Below, one piece after another: positions 24,185 to 35,318 of a DNA stretch of 64,000 nt. Position numbers and translations under genes: made by a program. The notes beneath the pieces were generated by a model. The model was not told where the DNA came from. It was given only the letters and a program-made list of their open reading frames with translations, and did not search any database. Within the stretch, counting starts at the first letter, position 1. Every line of letters begins with the position of its first letter. Where the stretch lies: contig JAJGBQ010000005.1 of NCBI GenBank assembly GCA_022457065.1, positions 496,001 through 560,000 of the forward strand, in the 5' to 3' direction. Source of the stretch: Curvularia sp. ZM96 (lineage: Eukaryota > Ascomycota > Dothideomycetes > Pleosporales > Pleosporaceae).

Positions 24185-24890
24185 TAGCGCGCAATGCGAT
24201 GCGGACCCCCGAGCCGCATCGACTAGTTTCTAATCTTCGTTCTGCTCGCTGTTTCGGTTTGGATGTGGGCATTGGGGCGCAAATCGCTTTTTTGCGAGGT
24301 ACAGGAACATGTGAAGTGATACTTGATGCATCCTTGGGCGTTTGTCCCTGACATTGCAAATGTTGCCCACCCACGCCCATATTCTCCTATCTAGCAATAC
24401 CTCTGCTCACTACACTCTGATGCGTCCTGCGTCAACATCAGCCCAATTGAAAGAGGCGGCTGAAAATTCTGTAGAACTGACGGTGTTTCGACACTGCCAT
24501 TCGAATAAAGATATGTCGAGCGTGAATCTGAAGAATTTGTCTCTGTTGTTGGCCCACGCAACATTTGGAGAAGGCCGAGTCAAAGGATATGATTATTGTA
24601 GATGGAGATTTATTTTGAATAGCTTTATCGAAGTTTATTTCATCTTCTGACGGTAAAAGGTTGTCTTGAGAATATAGGCTCGTCAGGTCTACCCTTGATC
24701 ACTCTCCCCCAAGGTCACCCACTCATCGCTGAAGCGGCGCTAAGCCAACAGGAGGTTCCTTCCTCCTGCAACATGCGATAGCTTCTAAGAGTTTCTTTCA
24801 ATTTCCCAGACTCATAGATGCACTTTCGTCAGTCTTTTCCTCCTAAAATTGCTTCAACACGGTCTGAGTAGTCTACAACACACAGTTACC
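24185..24890. other. Intergenic; promoter region of the phosphoesterase gene
   Basis: About 0.7 kb between the right TA duplication of element 1 and the phosphoesterase start. No supported gene. Confidence 0.6.
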
Positions 24891-26190
24891 ATGAAGTACA
24901 CACTGCTAGCATGGCTCCTTCCCGCTGTGTCGGTTGCGGCCGTCCTTTGGCAGAAGGATATGGCTCACTATCCTGGTATTCAATTCTCTCGAGATGGAAA
25001 GCTATCGATCACAGTCTTCAGCGATCTTCACCTTGGTGAACGTAAGTGGCGCAATCACTCGAGCCTATGACCAGCAATCACTTACGATCTTGCAGCCGAG
25101 TTTGTGAGAAATCGACCAAATGCAGATCTCAAGACTATCAGCGTCATGAACTCGGTACTTGACAACGAGAAGCCCGACTTTGTAGTGCTCAACGGCGATC
25201 TCGTCTCCTGCGAATGGGTCTCTCCAGATAACGCCAACAAGCTCATCGATAAAATCGTCGCCCCGCTGGTTGACCGCAATCTGCCCTTTGGCGCAACCTT
25301 CGGCAATCATGATGCATCCAAAACTTGCAGTACTCTCTCCATGTCGGAGCATATGTGGTGGGAGGTCAAAAACAAGAACGGCCGCAGACTGTCATTTACG
25401 ACGCAGTCTGTAGTTGGTGAGGTCGATCAGGTGGGCTGGAGCAACTACTTTGTGCCTGTCTACAGCTCTACCAACAGTGGTGAGCTCAAGATGTCACTAT
25501 GGTTCTTCGACAGCAAGGGCGGTCGCAAGTATCAACCGACTGCTGTGGATGCCGGAGTCCCTAACTGGGTAGACAACAGAGTGAGTAACCTCTCCAAGAC
25601 GCGAGACAGCACTGACTTGGCAGGTTGTTGAGTGGTTCCGCAAGACCAACGCAGCCTTCAGTCAACAGTATGGCCACGCGATTCCAAGCATGGCTTTTGT
25701 CCATATCCCAATACCTGCAACCCGGTCGTTCCAGGACAACTACTACGCGCGCATTACCAATCCTGGGCTCAACGAAGAGCGCATAGGACATCAAGGCGAC
25801 GTTTGCGACGACCATGGCAACAATTGCAAGTACAACGGTGCGGACATACCTTTCATGAGGGCCCTTGCCGAGACCAAGGGCCTAATGGCGGTCTTTTCAG
25901 GCCACGGCGTCGACTGGTGCATGTCGGCCAAAGACCTTCCCAATATCTCTCCGAGCAACAGTAATGGGCTGAACATATGCTTCAATCGACACTCTGGTTA
26001 CGGCGGATACGCTGATTGGACTCGCGGAGCGCGCCAAATTAGTGTTCGTGAAGACATGTTAGCCAAGAACGTAGTCGAGACCTGGATTCGTCTGGAAAAT
26101 GGAAAAGTCTCAGGACAAGTGACTCTCAACTCCACTTTTGGCACGGATCAGTACCCGAGAGTAGAAAAGGCGAAGGCTTCGGCTCAGTAG
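24891..26190 (+). CDS. Secreted calcineurin-like metallophosphoesterase
   Basis: Three exons, 24891-25041, 25096-25580 and 25624-26190, with introns of 54 and 43 bp, give 400 aa. Residues 1-17 form a signal peptide (MKYTLLAWLLPAVSVAA). The metallophosphatase blocks appear in order: FSDLHLGE (D-x-H), VLNGDLVS (GD), FGNHDA (GNHD) and FVHIPIPA. The last block, normally GHxH in this family (often GHDHG-D-W), reads FSGHGVDWC here: it is two residues shorter and lacks the second metal-binding His. The general layout is that of fungal secreted phosphatases related to Dcr2; the substrate is unknown. The gene is intact although it lies between two RIP-damaged transposons, as expected for single-copy DNA. 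Confidence 0.9.
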
Positions 26191-26647
26191 TCCAAGGCAA
26201 GTCCGTAGTGAAGAACAAACCTACCAGTACGTCTACATTGAGCTCCGGGACTGTATTCGAACGGGAACAAGGTCTTCCTACCAGAAGAACAATGACATCA
26301 GCCAACGTCTTATCCACCAACATTCAGCGATGTATAAGATCAGCACTAAAGCCGGGTTCCTGAAAGATTACGAAGTACGTTGTTTCCTACACATGCGTGT
26401 TTGCGATAGAACGTTATAACTGCAATATCTTCAGCAGTAACTCAATTGCAATATACAAACTTATTAGCTGAACTCCTTTGCTTTTCCGTTACTTGCCAGT
26501 AATCTTCGTGTTCTTTATGCGCGCTGACTAAACACGAATAGGGTACTGTAGTATTGTTGACAAGAATCGGAGGCTGTTCCAGGAAGTATTTTAGCTGAAA
26601 CTGAAAGTCCCATTCAACATACCGATATTAATAACCATACTGCATTA
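26191..26647. other. Intergenic, phosphoesterase 3' region up to element 2
   Basis: About 0.45 kb, fairly AT-rich towards the right, ending at the TA duplication (26646-26647) of element 2. No supported gene. Confidence 0.6.
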
Positions 26648-26711
26648 ACGTGTTCTATCAGTAAGCTGCGCACATCAGTAAGCTGCGCACCCCACCAAAC
26701 TTGACCTGACG
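26648..26711 (+). repeat. Left terminal inverted repeat of element 2
   Basis: Cap ACGTGTTCT, then ATCAGTAAGCTGCGCAC at 26657-26673 and again at 26674-26690, then 21 more bases. Identical over 64 bases to the reverse complement of the right end. Confidence 0.95.
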
Positions 26712-26772
26712 TTTTGCGCAATTGAGCCACAACAACGCAATAAAATAAGATACAACTAAGTAATATTATTAA

Positions 26773-28410
26773 TTATCTATTTCTGTATGATGTCCGAGTA
26801 TGTCCTTCAATATGGCACTTTGTGCACGTTGGTGGCGCGCGTCGACGTCGCTCACCAGCCTGACTCTGGCTAGCCTCTATGACCACCCTTTCTGTCTCTA
26901 CAGCAAGCTGCTGAGCCTGCTGTACCTGGAGTACTCCACCAGTAGCAATATATTGACGCTGCTGATCGTTTTTTTGTCGCTGACGCTAATTTTCTTCACG
27001 TAGCTTCTTATTCTCCTCTGCAAGTATCGTTGCTGATTGCATTGCAAGCTGAGCGCTCTTAGCAAGCTGGCGTATCGCAACGCTTGTTGGACTCTCTGGC
27101 TGCCGGCGTAGCCGCTCTTGGAGATAGCGTACCTGCTGCTGAAGCTCTGCTACTGTATGTGGTGTTTCTGTCTGTACTGCTGCCTGTTCTATGATACTGT
27201 TATCTATAGCTGTCTGTGGTGGAGATGGTGTATGGACGATAGTTAGCGACGATAAGACGCGATCTGGATAAGAAGGAATAAGGCCTGTTGCCTGAAAGCC
27301 TGCCTGAATATTCTGCTGCGTAAAAACTATTGGCCGGATCTGCGCATAGACTGTAAGAAAGTCTATCTTGTCAACGTGGTAGACGCCTTGGCGGGCGAGC
27401 TTCTCCACCTCACGTCTATACGCGCGCTTGAGAGGGGAGTAGTAGCTCACGTCTAGAGGCTGGAGGAGGTGCGACGTATGAGGCGGCATACAGAGAGTAA
27501 TAATTTTGTTCTTGGCGCAGTACTGGTTAAACTCTGGTGTAGCGTGGCTGCTATGGCCGTCTAGAATAAGAAGGCGATAGACTCCTGCTGTACGAGCTGC
27601 TGTATGCTGGTCAAAGTGCTTTACCTACTCTACGCTAAGCTGATTAGTCGTCTAGCCGTTGTCTGAGACGCCGATAGTCTAGTCTAGTGGGAGGTTGCGA
27701 TACTAGCTGCTCTGGTGGACCTTACTAGACAGGATTACGAAGGGTGGTAGAGACTAGCCTGACGCGTTAATGCATTCGATCGCTGTCACCCACTCGCGAT
27801 TGCCTGGCTGTACGACGACTGCTCTGCTAACTCTATTAGAGCTAGTTACGACTTTTGACGTTGCAGCAACGCCTATCGCGAACCTAGTCTCGTCAAAGTT
27901 GTAGATATCCTGGTCAAGAACGCCGTACGTCTGTCGCGTCTTCTCTACTAGCTTAAACTAGGCTGCGATTATAGCAGGATCTTCGTATAAGGCGCGCTGG
28001 CTATTAAATCTTCTACTCTACCTCGTCTGAAGCTCTGGCTGGCCTTGGATGAAGCGCGATACCTAGCATTTGCCTACAGGTGGTGGAGGTGGATTTTGCC
28101 CACGCGCTGCAAGAAGAGTGTCTGCCATGCGTCGTACGTCAATGATATAGGGCGGAAATCCTCGTCGATCAAGGTCTAGGATCTACTCTACGAGTGACTG
28201 CTCTTCAATGGGCGATAGCCTACGCCTAGTAGATGCTGTCTCTGATCGTGGCTGGACACCGCGGAGGCGCGTTCGAAGAGTAGATTCTGGCACGTCGTAC
28301 GCTGCTGCAAGTGCGCGCACTGATTGTTTTGAATTATTACGATAGGACGCCATAGCAAGACAAAGTCTACCTTCACGAGAAGTCTGTATAGAGCGTTGTT
28401 GTCGCGGCAT
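26773..28410 (-). pseudogene. Pogo/Fot1-type transposase pseudogene of element 2
   Basis: One frame of 546 codons starting MPRQQRSIQTSREGRLCLAM, with an N-terminal helix-turn-helix (SVRALAAAYDVPESTLRTR), a CENP-B-like helix-turn-helix, a DDE core (YNFDETRFAIGV, LLILDGHSSHA, LLQPLDV) and a C-terminal zinc-knuckle-like CTKCHIEGH. There are ten internal stops, all TAG, with lowest coordinates 28183, 28063, 28018, 27958, 27754, 27703, 27679, 27652, 27625 and 26986. Several fall where pogo transposases have Trp (for example after SDNG and before VSRFIQ). Only one Trp codon survives, while dozens of Gln codons are intact. This is the complement of the pattern in element 1. Confidence 0.93.
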
Positions 28411-28428
28411 GGTGGTGGTTGTGTAGAG

Positions 28429-28492
28429 CGTCAGGTCAAGTTTGGTGGGGTGCGCAGCTTACTGATGTGCGCAGCTTACTGATAGAACACGT
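28429..28492 (-). repeat. Right terminal inverted repeat of element 2
   Basis: Perfect mirror of 26648-26711, followed by the TA target duplication. Confidence 0.95.
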
Positions 28493-28494
28493 TA

Positions 28495-28846
28495 AGTGCA
28501 TCGGTTACTAAGAAACCTAGTGGCGGCTGTGTACCCCTGCAAGTTAGGGAACATCAGATGGAAATTGCGGCATGACATCATACACCAACAACAACACTAC
28601 CCCCAGTGGATTTCGGACTGGATTCCGCAACATCGGCCAACAGGTAGTAGCGCGCGTCCAAGCCTTTTAAAACCAGACAAGCATGGCGAAGCATCCTGCT
28701 TGTTTCCTTTTTGTGGTTACTGTGCCGCTCATTACTCCCTGAGTCCTGGGTCCTGAACCTCAGGCCCCCTGTTTGAACTTTCCCCTGTGCTCATCTACTT
28801 TAATGGCAGGCTGTATCTTCACTAGGTCTATCTCTCTACGTCCACG
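28495..28846. other. Promoter region of the PAF-acetylhydrolase-like gene
   Basis: A 0.35 kb stretch between the right end of element 2 and the next start codon. No gene seen. Confidence 0.6.
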
Positions 28847-31079
28847 ATGCCTTTTCTCGAGCGCCAGACGATACGAATCACGGGTACCGAGAATGGCGAA
28901 CGCCGGCAAAGCTTCCTAACCACCTCGTCGAAAGGCAAAGTGCCCAACGCGAAGAAGCCTCGGCCCCGATCGCCCGCATCGCTACGCGACCACCTGCCCT
29001 TCCCAAACTCCGCACTATGCCCCTCATCAGGGCCATACTCTATTGGGAGCATGGAGATTGAGGTTCCCGTCGAGACTCCTCGGCCCATATCCAGAATCAA
29101 GAGAAACGGTAGACATCTGTTGCAATTGGAGACAGTGCTATTTACACTCTACTATCCAGCTTCGGTAGAAAATGGAGCTGGGACTGCCCCGGGAGGAGAG
29201 AAGAAATGGAGTCGAGAGACGTGGCTCCCAAGACCGAGAGTGGAGACTGCGAGAGGATATGCGAGATTCGCAGGCATACCAGACGCTGTAGGCATTGGCC
29301 TGTTTGGTGCCACCACTATGCTCACAAAGCTGCGTGGGTACCGAAATAGTCCTCTCGCCAAACATTGGCCCCCTGAAGGGAATTCAAAGAAGAATGGATA
29401 CAAAATCAAGAACCAACAAGGACAACCACCTGAGGGTATGAGTGGAGAGCCAAAATTTCCTCTGCTCATGTTCAGCCACGGTCTGGGTGGTTCTAGGACC
29501 GCCTACAGCAGTCTATGCTCTGAGTTTGCGAGCTACGGCTTCGTTGTATGCGCTGTAGAACATAGAGATGGCAGTGGGCCTCGTACCTTTATAAACCACA
29601 AGAGGCGGGGACAAGGAAGGAAAGGCTCACATAGTGAGAGCGGACAAGGCCACACAGCATCTGATGGAGATCAGGAAAGCGAGACAGACGTTGGAGAATC
29701 TAATCCCCTAGATCATACCGAAGAGGAACTCGCCCAGGGTTATCATCACGTGGTTCGTACACTTTTCCTCGCTCCTGTCGTTGAATAGGAGCAGCGGCAG
29801 TAGGCTGACGATTGTAGGACTATATTTTCCCGAAAAACAACCCCAAAGACACTGCGCCAAACAATGAGCAGGGTGTGGACAGTGAGTTGCGCAGCGCTCA
29901 AATTGAACTGCGTCTCTGCGAATTTGAAGAGGCATATCGCGTATTGAAGATCATCTGCGCTGGCGACGGCAATCAGATTGCAGAGCAGAATCTTCGGGGC
30001 AAAGGGTACATAGGCGGCTCATCAAGAGGCCTGGACGGAGTCGACTGGTCACAATGGAAAAATCGTTTCTCCATAGACAAGATGACAATGGCTGGTCATA
30101 GTTTCGGAGCAGCGACTGTAGTCGAGGTCCTGAGACATACAGAGAGATTCACAAATGTGCAGGCCGGCATCATCTATGACATCTGGGGGTAGGCTTCCTT
30201 TCACATCGATTACCAAAGAGAGTGCTAATGCGATATAGCGCTCCTATAAAGCCGCCGTCAGATGACTCCCAACACCGAATACACCTGCCTCTACTTGGAA
30301 TTGCTTCAGAAGCCTTTATGTACTGGGAGAAGAACTGGAATGCGTCAATGTCTCTCATGAAAGAAGCTAGTGAGCATGGAGCACCAGCATATTTGCTGAC
30401 AGTCCGAGGCTCCGTGCATATCAACCAAAGCGACTTCTCAATCCTGTACAGCCATATAACATCCTTTTTCATGAAGGCCACGGTCAATCCTCAAAGAGCT
30501 ATTGACCTCAATGTCGGGACAAGTTTGGAATTTCTACGGCTCGTGACGCCGGATAGCGGAGGGGGGAAGTCAATCATCAGCCGCTGCATGACTGACGAGC
30601 ACATTCTCGAAATGCCGTTAACAGAAGAGACACCAGACGAACATCGTCCCAACGACGAATGGATAGCTGCTCGCCTCCGTGTAGACAACCAGTTCAGGAA
30701 ACGCCTGGCTTCCGGAGTTCAAAGGAAGTTCAAGCGCAATCTCCGGGACAGCACTGGAGCAGGGTACACCACCTCGGACGAGATGTGGTGTTTCTTCAAA
30801 CCGACGGATGAAGATCTGCAGAAGTGGATCGATAAGGAAGAGAGAGGCGAAAAGCGCATTAATGAAGACCATGCTACCTCGCCCAATCAGGAACCACAGG
30901 ATGGCATTGGCCCAAAAGCACATGAGCCTAGCATAGACGCATCGCTGAGTGATGCTGAGAAGGATGACCGGCTCTTGCGAAGCGAAGAGCATCGTGACAG
31001 CTGCAGAGATACTTTCAGCCCACAAAGAAGACGCAGTTGTTCTCCACAGTCTGTACGCAACAAATACCACAATGACTAG
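28847..31079 (+). CDS. PAF acetylhydrolase-like phospholipase (alpha/beta hydrolase)
   Basis: Three exons, 28847-29752, 29818-30188 and 30239-31079, with introns of 65 and 50 bp, give 705 aa. The enzyme class removes short or oxidised acyl chains from the sn-2 position of phospholipids. Visible are LFTLYYPAS, an oxyanion-type FSHGLGGSRT, VDYIFP-like DYIFPKNNP at the exon 1/2 junction, and the nucleophile elbow MAGHSFGAAT (Ser about 397). The later DIWGAPIKP and SVHINQSDF supply the likely Asp/His region. The first intron uses a slightly unusual GTTCGT donor, chosen because it restores that conserved junction. There is no signal peptide. The N-terminal 60 residues and the acidic/basic C-terminal tail of about 120 residues are fungal extensions. 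It begins about 350 bp after element 2. Confidence 0.88.
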
Positions 31080-32328
31080 CAGACTACTAGTGGGTACAGT
31101 CGGACCAGGGCTACTGCAGGACCAGGGGGAAGTACCCGGCAATATCACACTCGCCGGGACCCTTCCGTTCAAAGCTGGGCTGTGGTGGTCATTGGTGTAG
31201 CGAGTACCTCAGCTGTAAATTTTCAGCTCATAAGTGCTCGGTTTACATGTGGATACGTTTGTGGGGTGCACTAAAAATCGGGTCTCGTTGAGCAGGCTCG
31301 AGAGTACTAAAATAAAGTCATAGAAGGAATGCTGTGCTAATCATCGAAATCCTTATGCGACTGCTGGCAGTTTAAGGAAAAAACAGAATAGACTACTCGC
31401 TCATTCAGCTTCTCCCTTTGGCCGGATCGTCAGGCTAGAGCAAAGCTGAAAGTACCGCGATATTAGGCTTCCAGCGGGGACTGGGACAATTGCTTGTAAG
31501 ATGAATCGCTGTTGCTTAGCTAGCGCTGCTAAATATGGGACAGAGATGGCATTCTTAAAATATCTGCCGCGCATCGGCATCGCTGTCGGCCCCCGTGGGT
31601 TTAGTCTAGTCGCCCTGTGCCGAGGCGGGGTTCACTGTTCAGCAATCGCATTTACACCCTTGATCGATCAAACATGTCCACCACGAATCGTGTGGACCAG
31701 CCTTGCTAGAATAATACTCCTTGCCTAAAACTCTCGTAGTCAGCAATGTGTAAGCATATCTCGAGTGCATCGCTTCACTAGCCAGAACAGGGGACGACGC
31801 CACGGCCCCCTTCTCCCCCTTAGCGAGGAGCACCGCTTCGTATATGCAATCGGCGACTGCATCAGGGACGGACCCTCGGCGGCAGCTTGGTAAGCGTGCA
31901 GAAAGGTACACATTAGGACAGTGAAGCAACGGGCCGTTGGCCGATCTTGAATCCAGTGTACTGATCTGGCGGCACTCGAGACGGTCTTTGCTTTTGGATG
32001 CATCCTGGCTGGCTGGCGCCACTCACGAACTCTGGGGGCAAAGGACCCTGACAAGCGAACGTTTTCTTTATCTACCACAACATCTCCTGTCCTTGCGATC
32101 ACTCTGCATCAAGCTGCGATTACTTTTCAGAAATCACCTGCACATTCACAAACCTGCTGCGCGCTCATCACGTGCTGGATCCTGGTGTGTAATCACTATC
32201 CGGCTATCCGCCAGACCTGCTTTCAAATCAACATTCCGCCTGTGCAATTGGTCAACGCGATCCTACGATAGCCATACCTCTGGAGCTCCATTCGATTCGC
32301 AGTTCTGTGAGAAGAAGAGTAGCATATC
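31080..32328. other. Intergenic; promoter of the bZIP gene
   Basis: 1.25 kb between two plus-strand genes. Small frames on both strands show no motif. Pyrimidine-rich sequence before 32329 fits a leader region. Confidence 0.6.
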
Positions 32329-34692
32329 ATGACGAGTTCCGAATCAGAAGCCCATGCGCAAAGATCGCGGAAACGGTCACGCAAAAGCAACGGCGGTGAA
32401 GAGGGGGCGGCTGGGGGAAAGAAGACAAGGGGACGACCCAGAGTGGATACCCAAGATGCCACAGCGGCGGATGTGAGTGGTCACTGCTCTCTCAACCTAA
32501 AACCCGTCTGAACTATATGCCATGAGGATTGATTGATGAGTCTGTTGATGCTTGCAGTTGAAGGTCTGGAGCTGTTGGCGTGGCGTCTTGGATCTCAATC
32601 CTGCAAAGTCAAGCCTCATTCGGCTGACTTTGGACCACAACAACGCCGCCAACAGCTCCCGACATGAGGTTGTCTTGCTGCAAACACTTTTCTCATTGGA
32701 ACAATATGTTATCTGAGTTTGCACTGACAAAAATGTTAGCGACGAAGAACGCAAATTCGACTCGCACAGCGCGCATACCGCCAGCGGAAAGAGACTACCA
32801 TTGTCTCGTTGCAGAAGCAAAGCACGCAGCTTCATTCTATCATTGAGCAGATGGACAAAACTTTTAATCAACTGGCTGAATCAACCCTAAAATCGGGCCT
32901 GTTGCAGCTGAACCCCAATCTAGGTCAAGAATTCAAACTTGCTAAAGATACTTTTTCGGCTTTGACTAAGGCGGCGAGCGAGGCTCAAAGCCTAGTAGAC
33001 GAGGAGGGCGAAAACAGTGGTGAAGGAAACGCACCACAAAAACCGTCTGAGCGTGAACCCGAACCCGTACATGAACATATCGGATGGGGGTATTCTACTG
33101 TGTCACAGTTGCCAAGCAAGGTATGTTGGGCTTACAACAAAGATTTCGGGCCGTAGTGGTCCTCGAATCTTTAATAGGTCGTTTTTTATGACTCGGCTCA
33201 TTCTGATAATCAGGGTCAGTCGCAACACGACCTTCCTATGCCGGATGGCTACTCTTCACACCTGGGTACAACGTCTGACCCATCGGCTCCCAGCATTACT
33301 AGTCGCCGCCAGTTTACTTTTGGTGATCAGTTTGATCAAAGTCAAGGCGTCTTACAGTTTACATCCGACACATTACCTTCCCATACGTCCTCACAACAAG
33401 AATTACCGTTTGGTCTGGTTTCTTTGCAGGATCAACCACAAACACCTTACGAAGCGTCGGGCCCATACATCTATGCAGCCAACACGCAAAATGCTAGTGT
33501 GACTCCGTCAGCGAATGGCCTGCCGACACCACTGCTACCAGTACCGAATCTATCAGTCAAGACCCTTGCTCCCGTTAAGACGTACAGTTTTGATGAAGCG
33601 ACTTTGGGTCGGAGGATAGCGAGAGCAACAGCTGAATTTGCCTTTCAAGTACTCACGAAGTTCCATGTTCCACTTCCGGTACGTATACCAGCCATTTCTC
33701 CACCAGCTTAGTTATTACCAGGCCACACCATAGCGTTTTATTCCTTGTAGTCTTTTTGTGCGTGACTGACGATGTGATGTAGTTAATCAATCGCGCCTTC
33801 AAACTCAATTACCCATACTACAACTACGAACAACTCCGGGATCGGTTCCAGCACGTTTTGTCGAAGAACATTCAAGAAGATTTGGACTGGATTGAATCAC
33901 CTTTTGGCCACCTTGGTGGTGCAGGTTCCCACTACCCACGACGAGATGCAGCGGGCAACATTATACCGAAAAAGAACCTACGGACTCCAGACTGGATCGG
34001 GCCAAGGCAGAAGAGGATGAATGGGCCGGAACATCCAGACGATGGAACCGTTGAATGCCTGTATGGAGTGAACGTTCATGGTTTTGAGGGTGAATGGTTT
34101 GATCCGTATGACGTCCAGGGATACCTGGAGGAGCGATATGCGTGCAGGATGGATCCCACAAGTTCGTTTGCGGAATGCTTGGTTGACATTGAAGGTGACG
34201 ACCAAGAACACCTATATCCAAACGCACCGCGACAACCACCAGAAAATGATCTTTCCAAAAACAACGCTCCTGCCTTGGATACGTCGTTTGATCCTAGCCT
34301 AGCGTCCAAGGACGCTGACAATTTCATCAAGCTCGTTGACCACGACATTTCGTTTGATCAGACGCTGGGCCTGGACCTTGCGCCTGGATTTGACTACAGT
34401 TTTGGGAACAACACTGATTTTAGCACCGAGTTGGGACTGGGTGGCATGGGGGAGAACATGGAAGTAATAAGGCACAGAAAGAAGCGCGTATGGCTGGATG
34501 TCTCACGGCTTGTTCAGGGTAAGTGCAAATGGATTCTTTTTGCAACTCAGTTTGCAATTCAAATGGGCAATCTTTTGTCTAACAAATACAATAGAGATTG
34601 TTCGAACGGCCGTTTGCCTTGGGCGTACACCGGGCTTCCGGCGTGAAAATGTTGACCGGGCGGTACAGAAGGCATTGATCCAAGACACTTGA
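32329..34692 (+). CDS. bZIP transcription factor
   Basis: Five exons, 32329-32472, 32740-33120, 33214-33678, 33783-34518 and 34595-34692, give 607 aa. The N-terminus carries a Lys/Arg-rich nuclear-localisation type stretch, then RGRPRVDTQDATAAD joined across intron 1 to RRRTQIRLAQRAYRQRKETT, the DNA-contacting basic region, followed by a short leucine-zipper heptad run. A Gln/Pro/Ser-rich middle leads to a conserved C-terminal region (LINRAFKLNYPYYNYEQLR, ending EIVRTAVCLGRTPGFRR) seen in this group of fungal bZIP regulators. Intron 1 is 267 bp, the longest of the gene, and cuts exactly before the basic region. Reading through it meets a stop within about 14 codons, so retention would yield a protein without DNA binding. 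Target genes are unknown. Confidence 0.9.
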
Positions 34693-35318
34693 TGATCTAT
34701 ACTGTTACCGGTCAGGGGTTACTACATGAAACGACTGGTAGTATATTTGCTTTTTTGATCCTGTTGTTGTCTGCAGGTTTGGACAGCCACGTTGAACGGC
34801 AAGATGACACAAATTGCAATGCAATAGTTGGGGGCGCTTGACTGAACCCATGCATCAGTACCACTATCAATGTTTGGCCCGACGTGTCTGCTACGGCCGT
34901 GTAGTCATGGTGTTGGTGTTGCGCTGAGTAATTGATGGCAGAGCAGAGCTGAATCCAGCCGTCACGTGAGACGCTAGAATAGCTTGGAGCGCTAACGAAT
35001 CGCGCCCTCAGCGATTGCCGGGGCACCGTCCACTATCACTCATACACCCCACGACCACGAAAGCTGAGGGCACCTGATCACGTCGTACAAAGCCTTCCGT
35101 CTGGGCGACCGAAATCCGTAGATCTTCCTTGACTGCGCAGAAGCTTCCTCGAGCGTGCGCACCTATTTGCAGCCTCAAGCGCTGACGTCGCCTGCCTAGC
35201 TTGCCTGCCTTATCCACCAAGCCTTTGCACGCGAGCAACCATCGCGAGCCTTTGTCCAGCCTCTCCAGAGCCCAAGTCGTACTCTAGACAACCAAGACCA
35301 TACCAAGCAGTCGCCGCC
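34693..35318. other. Intergenic; promoter of the TFIIA large-subunit gene
   Basis: 0.63 kb between two plus-strand genes. No supported gene. Confidence 0.6.

Larger units (their letters stand above)
26648..28492 (-). mobile_element. Pogo/Fot1-type DNA transposon (element 2), RIP-inactivated
   Basis: A 1,845-bp element with perfect 64-bp terminal inverted repeats flanked by TA (26646-26647 and 28493-28494). The repeats again have a 9-nt cap followed by two identical tandem 17-nt units, but the sequence is unrelated to element 1. The transposase lies on the minus strand, is colinear without frameshift and carries ten TAG stops. It inserted between the phosphoesterase and lipase genes, away from coding sequence. 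Confidence 0.95.

Noticed and set aside
22161..28410. Idea that TAG is read through or recoded in the transposases
   Set aside because: TAG is used as a normal stop by other genes here (for example OST5, GCN5 and TOA1), and the stops sit where C-to-T damage of CAG or TGG predicts them.
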